Below the pieces are notes generated by a model. The model was given only the letters and a program-made list of their open reading frames with translations. It was not told the origin of the DNA and did no database searches. This document shows, in pieces, positions 45,087 through 54,018 of a stretch of 64,000 bases of DNA (position 1 is its first letter; each line of letters begins with the position of its first letter). Made by a program: the position numbers and the translations under genes. This stretch comes from Salimicrobium flavidum (GTDB lineage Bacteria; Bacillota; Bacilli; Bacillales; Halobacillaceae). The stretch covers positions 310,001 through 374,000 of the forward strand of contig NZ_FTOC01000002.1 of the NCBI RefSeq assembly GCF_900156645.1. The letters run 5' to 3'.

Positions 45087-48000
45087 ATGAAGCTCATCCA
45101 GACGTCCATCAACCGTCCCGTCGGTGTCATCATGATCGTTGCGGCGATTATCGCCCTCGGTTTCGTCTCGCTCCGCAACCTGACGATCGATCTGTATCCG
45201 GATATCGATCTCCCGGTCGCTGTCGTATCGACGACGTATGAGGAAGCGGCACCGCAGGATGTGGAACAGCTCGTCAGCCGGCCAGTGGAAGGAGCGGTCA
45301 GCTCCCTCGAAGGACTCGAAGTGCTCCAGTCCCAGTCCCAACAGGGCGCTTCACTCATTTTCATGCAGTTCTCGACCGGGGTCGACCTCGACAGTGCTTT
45401 GCTTGAGGTGAGGGAAGCGGTGTCCCAGGTCTCAGGCGTACTCCCGGAAAATGCCGGAGAGCCGAATGTGCTACGCTTCGATCCGCAGGCGCTGCCGATC
45501 ATGACGATCGGTCTCTCCGGCGATACGCCGCAGGAACTTCAGCAGATCGCTGAAGACCAGCTCGTCCCCTACCTGGAGCGACAGGGCGGGGTAGCTTCCA
45601 TTTCCATCGAAGGCGGCCGCACGGAAGAGGTGCAGATTGAAATCGACCGGGCCGAACTGGCGGGCCTCGGCCTCGATGCCCAGTCGATCGTCCAGACGCT
45701 GAACGCCTCGAACCAGGCCGCGACCGCCGGTTCCGTAGATAAAGGGGATAAAGACATACGCATCCGCGTCAACGGCGAATTCGAATCGGTCGATGATATA
45801 AAGGATACGGTGATTACGACGGAGGCGGGCGACCGGCTCAAGCTCGATCAGATCGCCACCGTGGAAAAAAGGATCGAGGATACCGGCACCGTTTCCGAAG
45901 TGAACGATGAGACGGCCGTCGTCCTGTCCGCCCTCAAAAAGACCGACGCCAATACGGTGGAGACGGCGGATAACATCCGGGCCGCGATGGAAGAAGTCGC
46001 GCCCGATCTGCCGGACGATGTACAGATGGAGACGGTGCTCGATACGTCCGAATTCATCAAAGTATCGATCAACAGCGTCATCATGAATATTCTCATCGGT
46101 GGACTGTTCGCAATCGCCGTACTTCTTCTGTTTCTGAAAAGTATCCGCGCGACGCTCGTCATCGGGATTTCGATTCCGATCGCGATCATTTCGACGTTCA
46201 CCCTCATGTATTTCACCGGTGAAACGCTGAACGTCCTGACGATGGGGGGGCTCGCGCTCGGTATCGGTATGATGGTCGACAGTTCGATCGTCATTCTCGA
46301 AAATATCGTCCGCTACCGTCAGCTCGGCTACTCGATGAAGGAAGCTTCGAAAACGGGAGCGACAGAGCTCGCACCCGCCGTCATCGCTTCGGCGACCACG
46401 ACCCTCGTCGTATTTTTGCCGATCATGCTGGTGGAGGGGATCGCGTCCGAGCTGTTTACGCCGCTCGCGCTCACGATCTCCTTCGCCCTCATCGCCTCCC
46501 TTGCCGTTTCGGTCACGCTCATTCCGATGCTGTCGTCGAAACTTCTCACCAAAGCGATGCAGGACGGGAAGCGGTACTGGTTCGATAATCTCCTTGGAAA
46601 AGTGAACCGCGGCTATCAGCGGGTTCTCCGCAAGGTGCTGAAATTCCGTAAGACGACCGTTTTCGCTACCATCCTCGCCGTTGCGGGGAGTATCGCTCTC
46701 ATCCCGTTGATCGGGACCTCGTTCATTCCGGACTCCGACCAGGGACAGATCGAAATCGACGTCAGCCTGGAACGAGGCACCGCCCTTCAGGAAACGGAAA
46801 AAGTGACTTCGGCGATCAGCGAGCGACTCGAAGGGTTCGGAGATGTCATCGACGTCCACTACCTGTCGATCGGAAGCGGGGAAATGGGACTTGCCGGAGG
46901 AAGCTCGGACCGGGCCAGCTACACGATCCAGCTCATAGACCCCGGGGAAAGGGAACGCTCGACCCGGGAAGTGATGGAAGACATCGACGCTGAGCTCCAG
47001 TCGGTAGTGGGTGCCGAAGTGGAAGTGACAGAAATGTCGGCGGGGCTCGGTACCGGTTCTCCGATCCAGGTGCAGCTGAACGGCCAGGAGAATGAAGTGC
47101 TCAATGAACTCGCCGATCAGGTCGTCTTCATGATCGAGGACATCGAAGGTATCGTCGCTCCTTCCTCTTCCACCGAAGACTCCGAGCCGCAGCTCGATAT
47201 CGATGTCGACCCGTCCAAAGCGAGTGCTTACGGCCTCACCGAACAGCAGGTGATCTCTGACGTGCAGCTTATGTTCCAGGGCCAGACGGCGACGAGATAT
47301 CGAGAAGACGGGGAGGAGATTGAAGTACGTCTCGTCACACCGGTCGATGAAAATTCAAGCGTAGCCGATCTCGAGAGCGCGCCGATCCGGAGTGCGACCG
47401 GCGAATTGATTCCGCTTTCCTCGATTGCGGAGATTGAACAGATCGAAGGACCGGTCACCCTGCTCCGGGAAAATCAGCAGCCGCAGGTCAACGTCACCGC
47501 GGACATCGGAGAACGCGACCTCGGCAGTGTCACCGCTGATGTGGAAGAAGAACTCGAACAGCTCAATTTCCCGGAAGGCTACACGTATGAAGTCGGCGGG
47601 CAGGCCCAGGACATGGAAGAAGCGTTCGGCGATTTGTCCGTCGCGCTGATGTTTTCGCTCTTCCTCGTCTATGCGGTCATGGCCGTACAGTTCGAGAACT
47701 TCCTGTTCCCGTTCATCATCATGTTCAGCTTGCCGGCGACCGTCGTCGGTGTGGCCGGAGGCCTGTTCATCACCGGCCTGCCGCTCAGCCTGCCTGCTTT
47801 CGTCGGGGTGATCATGCTCGCCGGGATCGTCGTCAACAACGCCATCGTCCTCGTCGACTACATCAATATTCTGAGGCGGCGATCCTACAGCAGGTATGAC
47901 GCGATTTTAGAAGCGGGACCGAACCGTCTTCGCCCGATTCTGATGACGACGGTCACCACCGTCCTCGGGATGGTCCCGCTCGCCCTCGGTATCGGCCAGG

Positions 48001-48152
48001 GAGCGGAAGCCCAGCAGCCGCTGGCGGTGACGATCATTTTCGGCCTTACCGTCTCCAGCTTTTTCACCCTTGTGCTCATCCCGGTCGTCTATACCTATTT
48101 CGACGACCTTTCGGTGAAAATCAGCGGCTTTTTCCGAAAACGTGTAGAATGA
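45087..48152 (+). CDS. RND family efflux transporter (SwrC/AcrB-like)
   Basis: The 1021-residue protein is a proton-driven HAE1-type RND pump. It shows the first helix ([19 protein letters not shown]), two large extracytoplasmic loops, two sets of transmembrane helices, and the signature [20 protein letters not shown] with the charged residues of the proton path. Length and plan match B. subtilis SwrC, which exports surfactin and is needed for swarming. The start codon is adjacent to the adaptor's stop (TAAATG). The substrate is unknown; drugs, bile-like detergents or lipopeptides are the usual ones. Confidence 0.95.
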   Translation: MKLIQTSINRPVGVIMIVAAIIALGFVSLRNLTIDLYPDIDLPVAVVSTTYEEAAPQDVEQLVSRPVEGAVSSLEGLEVLQSQSQQGASLIFMQFSTGVDLDSALLEVREAVSQVSGVLPENAGEPNVLRFDPQALPIMTIGLSGDTPQELQQIAEDQLVPYLERQGGVASISIEGGRTEEVQIEIDRAELAGLGLDAQSIVQTLNASNQAATAGSVDKGDKDIRIRVNGEFESVDDIKDTVITTEAGDRLKLDQIATVEKRIEDTGTVSEVNDETAVVLSALKKTDANTVETADNIRAAMEEVAPDLPDDVQMETVLDTSEFIKVSINSVIMNILIGGLFAIAVLLLFLKSIRATLVIGISIPIAIISTFTLMYFTGETLNVLTMGGLALGIGMMVDSSIVILENIVRYRQLGYSMKEASKTGATELAPAVIASATTTLVVFLPIMLVEGIASELFTPLALTISFALIASLAVSVTLIPMLSSKLLTKAMQDGKRYWFDNLLGKVNRGYQRVLRKVLKFRKTTVFATILAVAGSIALIPLIGTSFIPDSDQGQIEIDVSLERGTALQETEKVTSAISERLEGFGDVIDVHYLSIGSGEMGLAGGSSDRASYTIQLIDPGERERSTREVMEDIDAELQSVVGAEVEVTEMSAGLGTGSPIQVQLNGQENEVLNELADQVVFMIEDIEGIVAPSSSTEDSEPQLDIDVDPSKASAYGLTEQQVISDVQLMFQGQTATRYREDGEEIEVRLVTPVDENSSVADLESAPIRSATGELIPLSSIAEIEQIEGPVTLLRENQQPQVNVTADIGERDLGSVTADVEEELEQLNFPEGYTYEVGGQAQDMEEAFGDLSVALMFSLFLVYAVMAVQFENFLFPFIIMFSLPATVVGVAGGLFITGLPLSLPAFVGVIMLAGIVVNNAIVLVDYINILRRRSYSRYDAILEAGPNRLRPILMTTVTTVLGMVPLALGIGQGAEAQQPLAVTIIFGLTVSSFFTLVLIPVVYTYFDDLSVKISGFFRKRVE

Positions 48153-48165
48153 ATCACAATTCAAC

Positions 48166-48192
48166 GTTTTAAAAAAGTTTTGCCCAGGGAAC
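48166..48192 (+). promoter_or_regulatory. SigmaB-like promoter, SLH gene 1
   Basis: GTTTTA, 15-bp spacer, GGGAAC, 27 bp before the start codon. Confidence 0.55.
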
Positions 48193-48218
48193 TTGTTCCT
48201 AGTAAGGAGGAATTATTT

Positions 48219-49358
48219 ATGAAAAAAAGAACGTTACTACTTACAGGCGCACTCGCCGCCACTTCAGCCATGAGTGTGCAGGCGGATGATCACAATGCGT
48301 CGGAAGCATTTCCGGACATATCGGAGGACATGAGACATTATCAGGCAATCGATGCTTTGTATCAGAATGGCATCGTGAGCGGGTTTGATGACGGCACCTT
48401 CCGTCCCAATGATTCACTGACGAGAATCGAAGCGGCGCTCATGCTTGAGAGCGCGCTGAACCTCGAGTTCGATGGCGAAGTCAGTCACCATTTTGACGAT
48501 GTACCTGAAGCGTACAATGAAGTCGTCGATATGGTGTATGAAGAAGGGATTTTCGAAGGGTACGGCCCGGACGAATTCGGGACGCGCGATGAACTGACGA
48601 GGGACCAGATGGCGAAGGTCCTCGTCGAAGCATATGGTCTTGAAGTAGAGGGAGTACCGACCGTCCACTTTGATGACCGCGCGGAAACGTCACTCAAGGA
48701 ATATCTCGATGCCGCTTATCACTTCGGTGTGGCAAACGGGTATCCGAACCATAACTTCGGTGTAGGGGATGAAATCAAGCGTCAGGATTTCTCCGCGATG
48801 CTGTATAACGCGATGAACATCGAAGACACGGAATATCAGGCCCAGACTCAGCTGAGATATTATCAGCCGGCCGACTTCCTCAAAGGTGGTCAGGAAGCGC
48901 TCGATGAAGTTGCAGCAGGTGGAGCGCTTTACGATACGCGCCTGATGCTCGGTCAATACTTCCCGACGGTGACCCTTGAATATGGAAACCCTGACGAACA
49001 GGTGAACATCGAAGGGCCGCTTCAAAGATACGGGAATATCTACCTCGGTCTTCAGGGCACCAACGATGACGAGGCGGATGAGCTCGTCGACAGTGTCGCC
49101 TGGTTTGCAGAGCCTGAGGAAACTTCAGATTCGACGCTCGCTGAGGTCGTAGCAGCACTCGGGGAACCGGATGACATCTATAACAATAATCTGTTCGGCG
49201 GTGTCACGTATCAATATGAGGCCGGAGATTATTTTGTAGCCTTCACCGCAGAGGGTGATCATCAGGTGACTACGAAGGACAGTGGCGAAGTCATCATCGA
49301 AGAGGTCGATGAGTCCGCGAAAGTCGATGTATTCGATCTTCGTCATGACCGGGAATAA
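48219..49358 (+). CDS. SLH-domain surface protein, copy 1
   Basis: The 379-residue secreted protein has a signal peptide (MKKRTLLLTGALAATSAMSVQA) and three SLH domains at about 25-215: FPDISEDMRHYQAIDALYQNG, then FDDVPEAYNEVVDMVYEEG, then FDDRAETSLKEYLDAAYHFG, each with a GYxNxxF or GFxDGTFRP turn. SLH domains bind pyruvylated wall polysaccharide, for which csaB is at 59.5 kb. The C-terminal ~165 residues (LEYGNPDEQ, ALGEPDD, VFDLRHD) resemble the DUF4309/YjgB pattern; this is tentative. Strongly acidic. ATG 48219 lies after AAGGAGG. It is the first of three tandem copies. Confidence 0.92.
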   Translation: MKKRTLLLTGALAATSAMSVQADDHNASEAFPDISEDMRHYQAIDALYQNGIVSGFDDGTFRPNDSLTRIEAALMLESALNLEFDGEVSHHFDDVPEAYNEVVDMVYEEGIFEGYGPDEFGTRDELTRDQMAKVLVEAYGLEVEGVPTVHFDDRAETSLKEYLDAAYHFGVANGYPNHNFGVGDEIKRQDFSAMLYNAMNIEDTEYQAQTQLRYYQPADFLKGGQEALDEVAAGGALYDTRLMLGQYFPTVTLEYGNPDEQVNIEGPLQRYGNIYLGLQGTNDDEADELVDSVAWFAEPEETSDSTLAEVVAALGEPDDIYNNNLFGGVTYQYEAGDYFVAFTAEGDHQVTTKDSGEVIIEEVDESAKVDVFDLRHDRE

Positions 49359-49369
49359 TCAGTAAAGGA

Positions 49370-49402
49370 AAGCCTTCCACATCGGGTGGGAGGCTTTTTT
49401 TC
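49370..49402 (+). terminator. Terminator of SLH copy 1
   Basis: AAGCCTTCCAC pairs with GTGGGAGGCTT, then seven T. The same terminator follows copy 2. Confidence 0.9.
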
Positions 49403-49432
49403 GAAAAGAAAAATATTTATATGTATATTCAT

Positions 49433-49459
49433 GTTTAGAAAGCGTTTTATCATGGGAAA
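49433..49459 (+). promoter_or_regulatory. SigmaB-like promoter, SLH gene 2
   Basis: GTTTAG, 15-bp spacer, GGGAAA, 26 bp before the start codon. Confidence 0.55.
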
Positions 49460-49484
49460 CTTTTTTATTAAGGAGGGAATTTTC

Positions 49485-50627
49485 ATGAAAAAACGAACTG
49501 CATTACTTACCGGCGCACTTGCCGCCACGTCGGTGATGAGTGTGCAGGCGGATGATCACAACGCATCGGAAGCATTCCCTGATATTTCGGAAAACATGGG
49601 GCACTATCAGGCTATCAACGTTTTGTACCAGCAGGGTGTAGTCAACGGATTTGATGACGGAACCTTCCGGCCGGATGCATCGCTCACGAGGATCGAAGCG
49701 GCGCTCATGCTCGAGCGGGCGCTGAACCTAGAGTTCGACGGGGAGGTCAGTCATGATTTCGACGACGTGCCGGAAGCGTACAACGAAGTCGTAGATATGG
49801 TATATGAAGAAGGGATTTTCGAAGGGTATAGTTCGGATGAATTCGGTACGCGTGATGAGCTGACGAGGGAACAGATGGCGAAAGTCCTCGTCGAAGCCTA
49901 CGGACTGCAGGTAGACGGAGTACCTACGGTCCATTTCGATGACCGCAGCGAAACGTCACTCAAAGAATACCTCGATGCCGTCTATCACTTTGGAGTGGCC
50001 GAGGGGTATCCGAACCATAACTTCGGTATAGGGGATGAGATCAAGCGTCAGGATTTCTCGGCGATGCTGTACAATGCGATGAATGTGGAAGATACGGACT
50101 ATGAAGCAGAGACGCAGCTCAGTTATTATCGACCGGAAGACTTTCTGAAAGGCGGCCAGGAAGCCCTCGATGAAGTCGAAGCGGGTGGAGCGCTTTACGA
50201 TACACGTCTGATGCTCGGGCAATACTTCCCGACGGTGACTCTCGAATACGGCGATCCGGATGAGCAGGTCTATATCGAAGGACCGCGGGAACGTTACGGA
50301 GATATCTATCTCGGCATCCAGGGCATGAATGATGATGAGGCGGATGAACTCGTAAACAGCATCGCCTGGTTCGCGGACTCCGAAGACTCCTCAGACGCGA
50401 CCCTTGCTGACGTACAGGCAGCGCTCGGGGAGCCGGATGAGGTGTATTATAACGAATTATTCGACGGTGTCTCCTACCGCTACAACGAAGGGGACTATTT
50501 CGTTTCCTTCAACGGAGACGGCGATCATCAGCTCTCAGAAGGGGAGGATGGTCTGACCCAGGTCGATGACATCGACGAAACCGCACAGCTCGACTTTTTC
50601 CAAGTGCGTTATCAGCCGGAGAGATAA
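49485..50627 (+). CDS. SLH-domain surface protein, copy 2
   Basis: The 380-residue paralogue of copy 1 has the same plan and is nearly identical in the SLH part. Signal peptide MKKRTALLTGALAATSVMSV, three SLH domains, and the acidic C-terminal domain (LEYGDPDEQ, ALGEPDEVYYN, FFQVRYQ). Differences gather in the C-terminal domain and the second half of the third SLH domain. AAGGAGGG precedes ATG 49485. It has its own promoter and terminator, so each copy is a separate unit and the set arose by tandem duplication of whole units. Confidence 0.92.
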   Translation: MKKRTALLTGALAATSVMSVQADDHNASEAFPDISENMGHYQAINVLYQQGVVNGFDDGTFRPDASLTRIEAALMLERALNLEFDGEVSHDFDDVPEAYNEVVDMVYEEGIFEGYSSDEFGTRDELTREQMAKVLVEAYGLQVDGVPTVHFDDRSETSLKEYLDAVYHFGVAEGYPNHNFGIGDEIKRQDFSAMLYNAMNVEDTDYEAETQLSYYRPEDFLKGGQEALDEVEAGGALYDTRLMLGQYFPTVTLEYGDPDEQVYIEGPRERYGDIYLGIQGMNDDEADELVNSIAWFADSEDSSDATLADVQAALGEPDEVYYNELFDGVSYRYNEGDYFVSFNGDGDHQLSEGEDGLTQVDDIDETAQLDFFQVRYQPER

Positions 50628-50634
50628 AGGAATG

Positions 50635-50668
50635 AGAAGCCTTCCACAACGGGTGGGAGGCTTTTTTT
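50635..50668 (+). terminator. Terminator of SLH copy 2
   Basis: AAGCCTTCCAC, ACGG, GTGGGAGGCTT, then T residues. Confidence 0.9.
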
Positions 50669-50697
50669 AATCCTTGATATTAATATTTGTATATCCG

Positions 50698-50724
50698 CTT
50701 TAGAAAGGGTATAGAAGGGGGAAC
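50698..50724 (+). promoter_or_regulatory. SigmaB-like promoter, SLH gene 3
   Basis: CTTTAG, 15-bp spacer, GGGAAC, 29 bp before the start codon. It is the same spacing as in copies 1 and 2. Confidence 0.5.
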
Positions 50725-50752
50725 ATACTACGTAATAAGGAGGGGATTTTCC

Positions 50753-51873
50753 TTGAAGAAGAGGACTGTATTTCTCACTGGTGCACTTGCTGGGATGGCG
50801 GCGATGAGCGTTCAGGCAGATGCGGAAGCATTCCCGGACATATCGGAAGACATGAGGCATTACCTGGCGATCGATACGTTGTATAAAGAGGGGATCATCA
50901 ATGGATTTGACGACGGAACCTTCCGTCCGAACGCCTCACTCACCAGAATCGAAGCGGTGCTCATGCTGGAGCGGGCGCTGAATCTCGAGTTCGACGGCGA
51001 AGTCAGTCACGATTTTGACGATGTACCTGAAGCGTATAACGAAGTCGTCGACATGCTGTATGAGGAAGGGATCTTTGAAGGGTATAGTTTGGATGAATTC
51101 GGTACGTACGTATGACCAACTGACGAGGGAACAGATGGCGAAGGTCCTCGTCGAAGCGTAAGGGCTTCCAGGTGGAAGAAGTGCCGACGGTGTATTTCGG
51201 GGACCGTAACGAAACGTCACTGAAGGAATACCTGGACACCGCGTATCATTTCGGAGTGGCGATCGGATACCCGAACCATGACTTCGGCGTAGGAGATGAC
51301 ATCAAGCGTCAGGACTTCGCTGCGATGCTGTTCAACGCTATGAACCTCCAGGACACCGAATATCAGCCCCTTACCCAGCTCCGTGATTATCGACCGGTCG
51401 ATTTCCTTAAAGGGGGAGACCGGGTGGTTCAGGAATTAGAGGAGGTTGGTGTCCTCCACGACACGCGTCTCCGGGTCGGGGAACTTTTCCGGACGGTGAA
51501 GCTTGAGTACGGAAATCCTGACGAACAGGTGTATATCGAAGGCCCGCGCGAACGGTACGGCGATAACTATCTCGGCATCCAGGGGACGAATGACGCTGAT
51601 GAAACCGTCGACAGTATCGCCTGGTTCCCGGGTGAGGACGGGACGGAAACGACCCTCGCGGATGTAGAAGCGGCACTCGTTGAGCCGGATGAGGTGTTCT
51701 ACAACGAGCTGTTTCCCGGCGTCACCTACAAATATGACGCTGGCGACTATTTCGTATCCTTCAACGGCGCCGGCGATCACCAGCTGACCGACTTGGATAA
51801 CGGTCTAGTACAGATCGATGAAGTAGATGAATCAGCAACGCTGAATTTCTTCCAATTACGCTACCAGCAGTAA
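50753..51873 (+). pseudogene. SLH-domain surface protein, copy 3, frameshifted
   Basis: It starts at TTG 50753 after AAGGAGGGG. The signal peptide and the first SLH domain are intact (FPDISEDMRHYLAIDTLYKEG). Near 51105-51112 four extra bases stand compared with copy 2 (ggtacgTACGTatgacc against ggtacgcgtgatg). This shifts the frame and gives a TGA at 51113. Around 51159 a TAA and one extra base shift it again, after which 51172-51873 is open and reads the third SLH domain and the C-terminal domain. Two frame changes and a stop lie within 70 bp. Unless these are sequencing errors the copy is dead. The rest shows no further damage, so the loss is recent. Confidence 0.85.
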
Positions 51874-52289
51874 AGAAAGGGAAGTCCGGGACAAAGGTGG
51901 AGCATCATCATAGAAAAACACGTCACTTTCGGTGGACACGGTCTCAAGGCCAACGTGATCAAGAGACCCTCTTCCCGCAGAAACCACCGTGTTTTTCTTC
52001 TTTTATACACGGAGAGCAGTCTCGATGGTCTAGCCTTGAATCCGCCTATTCTTATCGTTCGTTTTACGGAAATGGAAATACCGAGGCAGAATCAGGTTTT
52101 ATTTTTTACATAGAAAGGAATGGGAGTAAGTGTCATCGTTTATGATATAGAACAACTTAACACTGCTTATTTTTAGGAAAAAAGTAGTATTTTTTGGGAA
52201 GTTCACAATCTATTTTCATGAAAACGGTACTTTATATAGAACATTGCGCATGTATATGCTATACTTTGTTAGGAAAGAAGGTGAGAGAA
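51874..52289. other. Gap between SLH copy 3 and the SinR-like gene
   Basis: At 51913-51999 AAAAACACG and CGTGTTTTT enclose inner pairs (TTCGGTGG/CCACCG and GGTCTC/GAGACC), a long hairpin that may end copy 3. The copies 1 and 2 terminator is not found here. The remainder holds two TATAGAAC words (52146, 52235) and the promoter of the SinR-like gene. No gene was seen. Confidence 0.7.
52146..52242. promoter_or_regulatory. SinR-type operators upstream of the SinR-like gene
   Basis: TATAGAAC (complement GTTCTATA) stands at 52146-52153 and 52235-52242. The second is part of TTTATATAGAAC (52231-52242) and overlaps the -35 position of a likely promoter whose -10 is TATACT at 52260-52265. The B. subtilis SinR half-site is GTTCTYT, so one base differs. 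Confidence 0.6.
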
Positions 52290-52622
52290 ATGATTGGAGA
52301 TCGTATACAACATATCAGAAAAGACCGTGGCTTTTCGCTCTCCGAGTTGGCAGAAAGAGCAAACGTCGCCAAGTCGTATTTAAGCTCGATTGAGCGGAAT
52401 ATTCAGCAGAACCCATCCATCCTATTCTTAGAGAAAATCTCTAACGAACTCGACGTCTCGATCAATTATCTCCTGCATGGTGAGCAACAGGATATAAACG
52501 AACCGATTGATGATGAATGGATCAACTTAGTGAAAGAAGCTATGAGCTCAGGTGTCTCGAAGGAACAGTTCCGTGACTATTTGGAGTTCAATAGATGGAA
52601 ACTGAATAAAACTGATGAGTAA
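52290..52622 (+). CDS. sinR: SinR-like helix-turn-helix repressor
   Basis: The 110-residue protein matches SinR in length and both domains. The N-terminal XRE-type HTH reads MIGDRIQHIRKDRGFSLSEL, AERANVAKSYLSSIERN, QNPSILFLEKIS. The C-terminal tetramerisation segment DEWINLVKEAMSSGVSKEQF is close to the region with which SinR binds SinI. In Bacillus SinR represses biofilm matrix genes and acts in the motile-sessile switch. No sinI lies beside it. ATG 52290 follows AAGGTGAG. Flanking inverted operators suggest self-control. Confidence 0.85.
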   Translation: MIGDRIQHIRKDRGFSLSELAERANVAKSYLSSIERNIQQNPSILFLEKISNELDVSINYLLHGEQQDINEPIDDEWINLVKEAMSSGVSKEQFRDYLEFNRWKLNKTDE

Positions 52623-52630
52623 GTGTATCC

Positions 52631-52655
52631 GCATGGGATACACTTATTTTTTTAC
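52631..52655 (+). terminator. Terminator of the SinR-like gene
   Basis: GTGTATCC pairs with GGATACAC (GTGTATCCGCATGGGATACAC), followed by TTATTTTTTT. It starts a few bases after the stop codon. Confidence 0.8.
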
Positions 52656-52674
52656 CATAATTTTGATATAAAGT

Positions 52675-52715
52675 TTGACATATGACTTTATGAAGAATAA
52701 TATGTTCTATATAAA
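52675..52715 (+). promoter_or_regulatory. Promoter with SinR-type operator at the start site
   Basis: TTGACA (52675-52680), 17-bp spacer, TAATAT (52698-52703). Directly after the -10 lies GTTCTATATAAA (52704-52715), the exact 12-bp inverse complement of the operator before the SinR-like gene. A repressor there would cover the start site. A second possible promoter is the extended -10 TGATATAAT at 52808-52816. Confidence 0.65.
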
Positions 52716-52969
52716 GAATAGTTTAACCAAGGGCAAAATGGGAAATTGAAAAGAGGAGTTGGGAAAAGACAGATTTCCGGGAAAAATATGTATGATGCAG
52801 TGGTTTATGATATAATGTGGAAAGTTATTGAAAAACGCCCGAAAAATCAAAAAGTTTTCGAATATACTAGTAGACGAAGCAAGGCGCCCGCAGGAAATTT
52901 GTAGAAGGAGTCCTACAGGCGACCATTCGAACAAAAAGACAAAAGACGTGTAACGAAAAGGTGGGTATT

Positions 52970-53089
52970 ATGCAACAGTCGGATTACTTAAAAGAAATAA
53001 TGGAGAATGTCATCCAGAAGGCCGAAACGTCTGAGTTGGCGAGCTCGCAGGATGTTATCAACCAGCTGATGCAGCTTCTTCAAAAGTAG
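52970..53089 (+). CDS. 39-residue small protein, unknown
   Basis: A short frame runs from ATG 52970 (after AAAAGGTGGG) to TAG 53087-53089, followed at once by a strong terminator. The peptide starts MQQSDYLKEIMENVIQKAE and ends DVINQLMQLLQK; it looks like two amphipathic helices and is acidic with no membrane segment. I do not recognise the family; it is not evidently SinI, SlrA or Sda. The promoter with the SinR-type operator lies about 265 bp upstream, so it may be under that repressor. The leader between can fold (GTTTTCGAAT with ATTCGAAC; TGTAG/CTACA). Confidence 0.65.
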   Translation: MQQSDYLKEIMENVIQKAETSELASSQDVINQLMQLLQK

Positions 53090-53092
53090 TGA

Positions 53093-53127
53093 AAAGCGTC
53101 TCTTCTTCCATAAGGAGAGACGTTTTT
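53093..53127 (+). terminator. Terminator of the 39-residue gene
   Basis: AGCGTCTCTTC pairs with AGGAGAGACGT and ends in TTTTTTT. Confidence 0.88.
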
Positions 53128-53144
53128 TTATTGGGAGAAATTAT

Positions 53145-53945
53145 TTGAATGCTTTATGCGGTGCTTGGTTTCCTGAACTTCGTGTGAGCCCGGGATAAAA
53201 TATGGTTATACGGAACTCGAGTAGTGTTGCGGCTCGTGAGCACCGCAATACGAAAAGAAATGAGGAGCTCACACCGAATCTACAACGCTTGAGCACCTCA
53301 AAACCCACCTGATCCAGCTTACGGCCTCCTTCGTTCAAAGACGGAGGAGGCCAGGATCATTTGAATGCATTTATGCGGTGCTCAGTTCTCTGAATCTCGC
53401 CTGAGCCCGGCATAAAATATGGTTATACGGAACTCGAGTAGTGTTGCGGCTCGTGAGCACCGCAATACAAAAAGAAATGAGGCGCTCACACCGAATCTCT
53501 AACGCTTGAGCACCTTATAACTCACCTGATCCAGCATACGCCTTCTTCGTCTAAAGACGGAGGAGGCCAAGAGCATTGAATGCATTTATGCGGTGCTCAG
53601 TTCTCTGAATCTCGCCTGAGCCCGGCATAAAATATAGTTATCCGGAACTCGGCCAGCGCACCACCCTGTGAGCACCGCAATATGAAAAGAAATGAGGAGC
53701 TCACCCCGAATCTACAGCCCCGAGTACGTCAAAACCCACCTTCCCACCTGCCCCTGCTAACGCCTCCAGGAGCATTTTAATGCCTTTATGCGGTGCTCAG
53801 CTCTTTGAATCTCGCCTGAGCCCGGGATAAAATATAATTATCCGGAACTCAGGCAGTGCGCCACCCTGTGAGCACCGCAATACAAAAAGAAATGAGGCGC
53901 TCACGCCAGATCCCCAACTCGAACACCTCAAAACCCACCTGAAGA
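53145..53945 (+). repeat. Family R array 6: four units, 200-217-bp period
   Basis: TGCGGTGCT starts at 53157, 53374, 53589 and 53789. Here the first palindrome is ATGCGGTGCTC with GAGCACCGCAATA, so both arms have changed together against the GCGGCGTTC/GAACGCCGC of other arrays. The AGAAATGAGG(A/C)GCTCA block follows in each unit. The fourth unit is shortened. Confidence 0.88.
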
Positions 53946-53957
53946 GTCCTAAATCCA

Positions 53958-54008
53958 AACAAAAAAGCGACACCCAAGCCGGACACACCAGCCTGAGCAT
54001 CGCTCACA
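53958..54008 (-). terminator. Terminator of the LtaS-like gene
   Basis: On the minus strand AGCGATGCTCAGGCTG pairs imperfectly with GCTTGGGTGTCGCT and ends in TTTTTTG. Confidence 0.8.
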
Positions 54009-54018
54009 TCCATATACA

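Noticed and set aside
51105-51172. Programmed frameshift in SLH copy 3
   Set aside because: There is no slippery heptamer, two shifts of +4 and +1 and an in-frame TAA would have to be passed; a pseudogene or sequencing error is simpler.
52854-52925. Known riboswitch (c-di-GMP type) in the leader of the 39-residue gene
   Set aside because: The leader can fold, but none of the conserved riboswitch core sequences was recognised.
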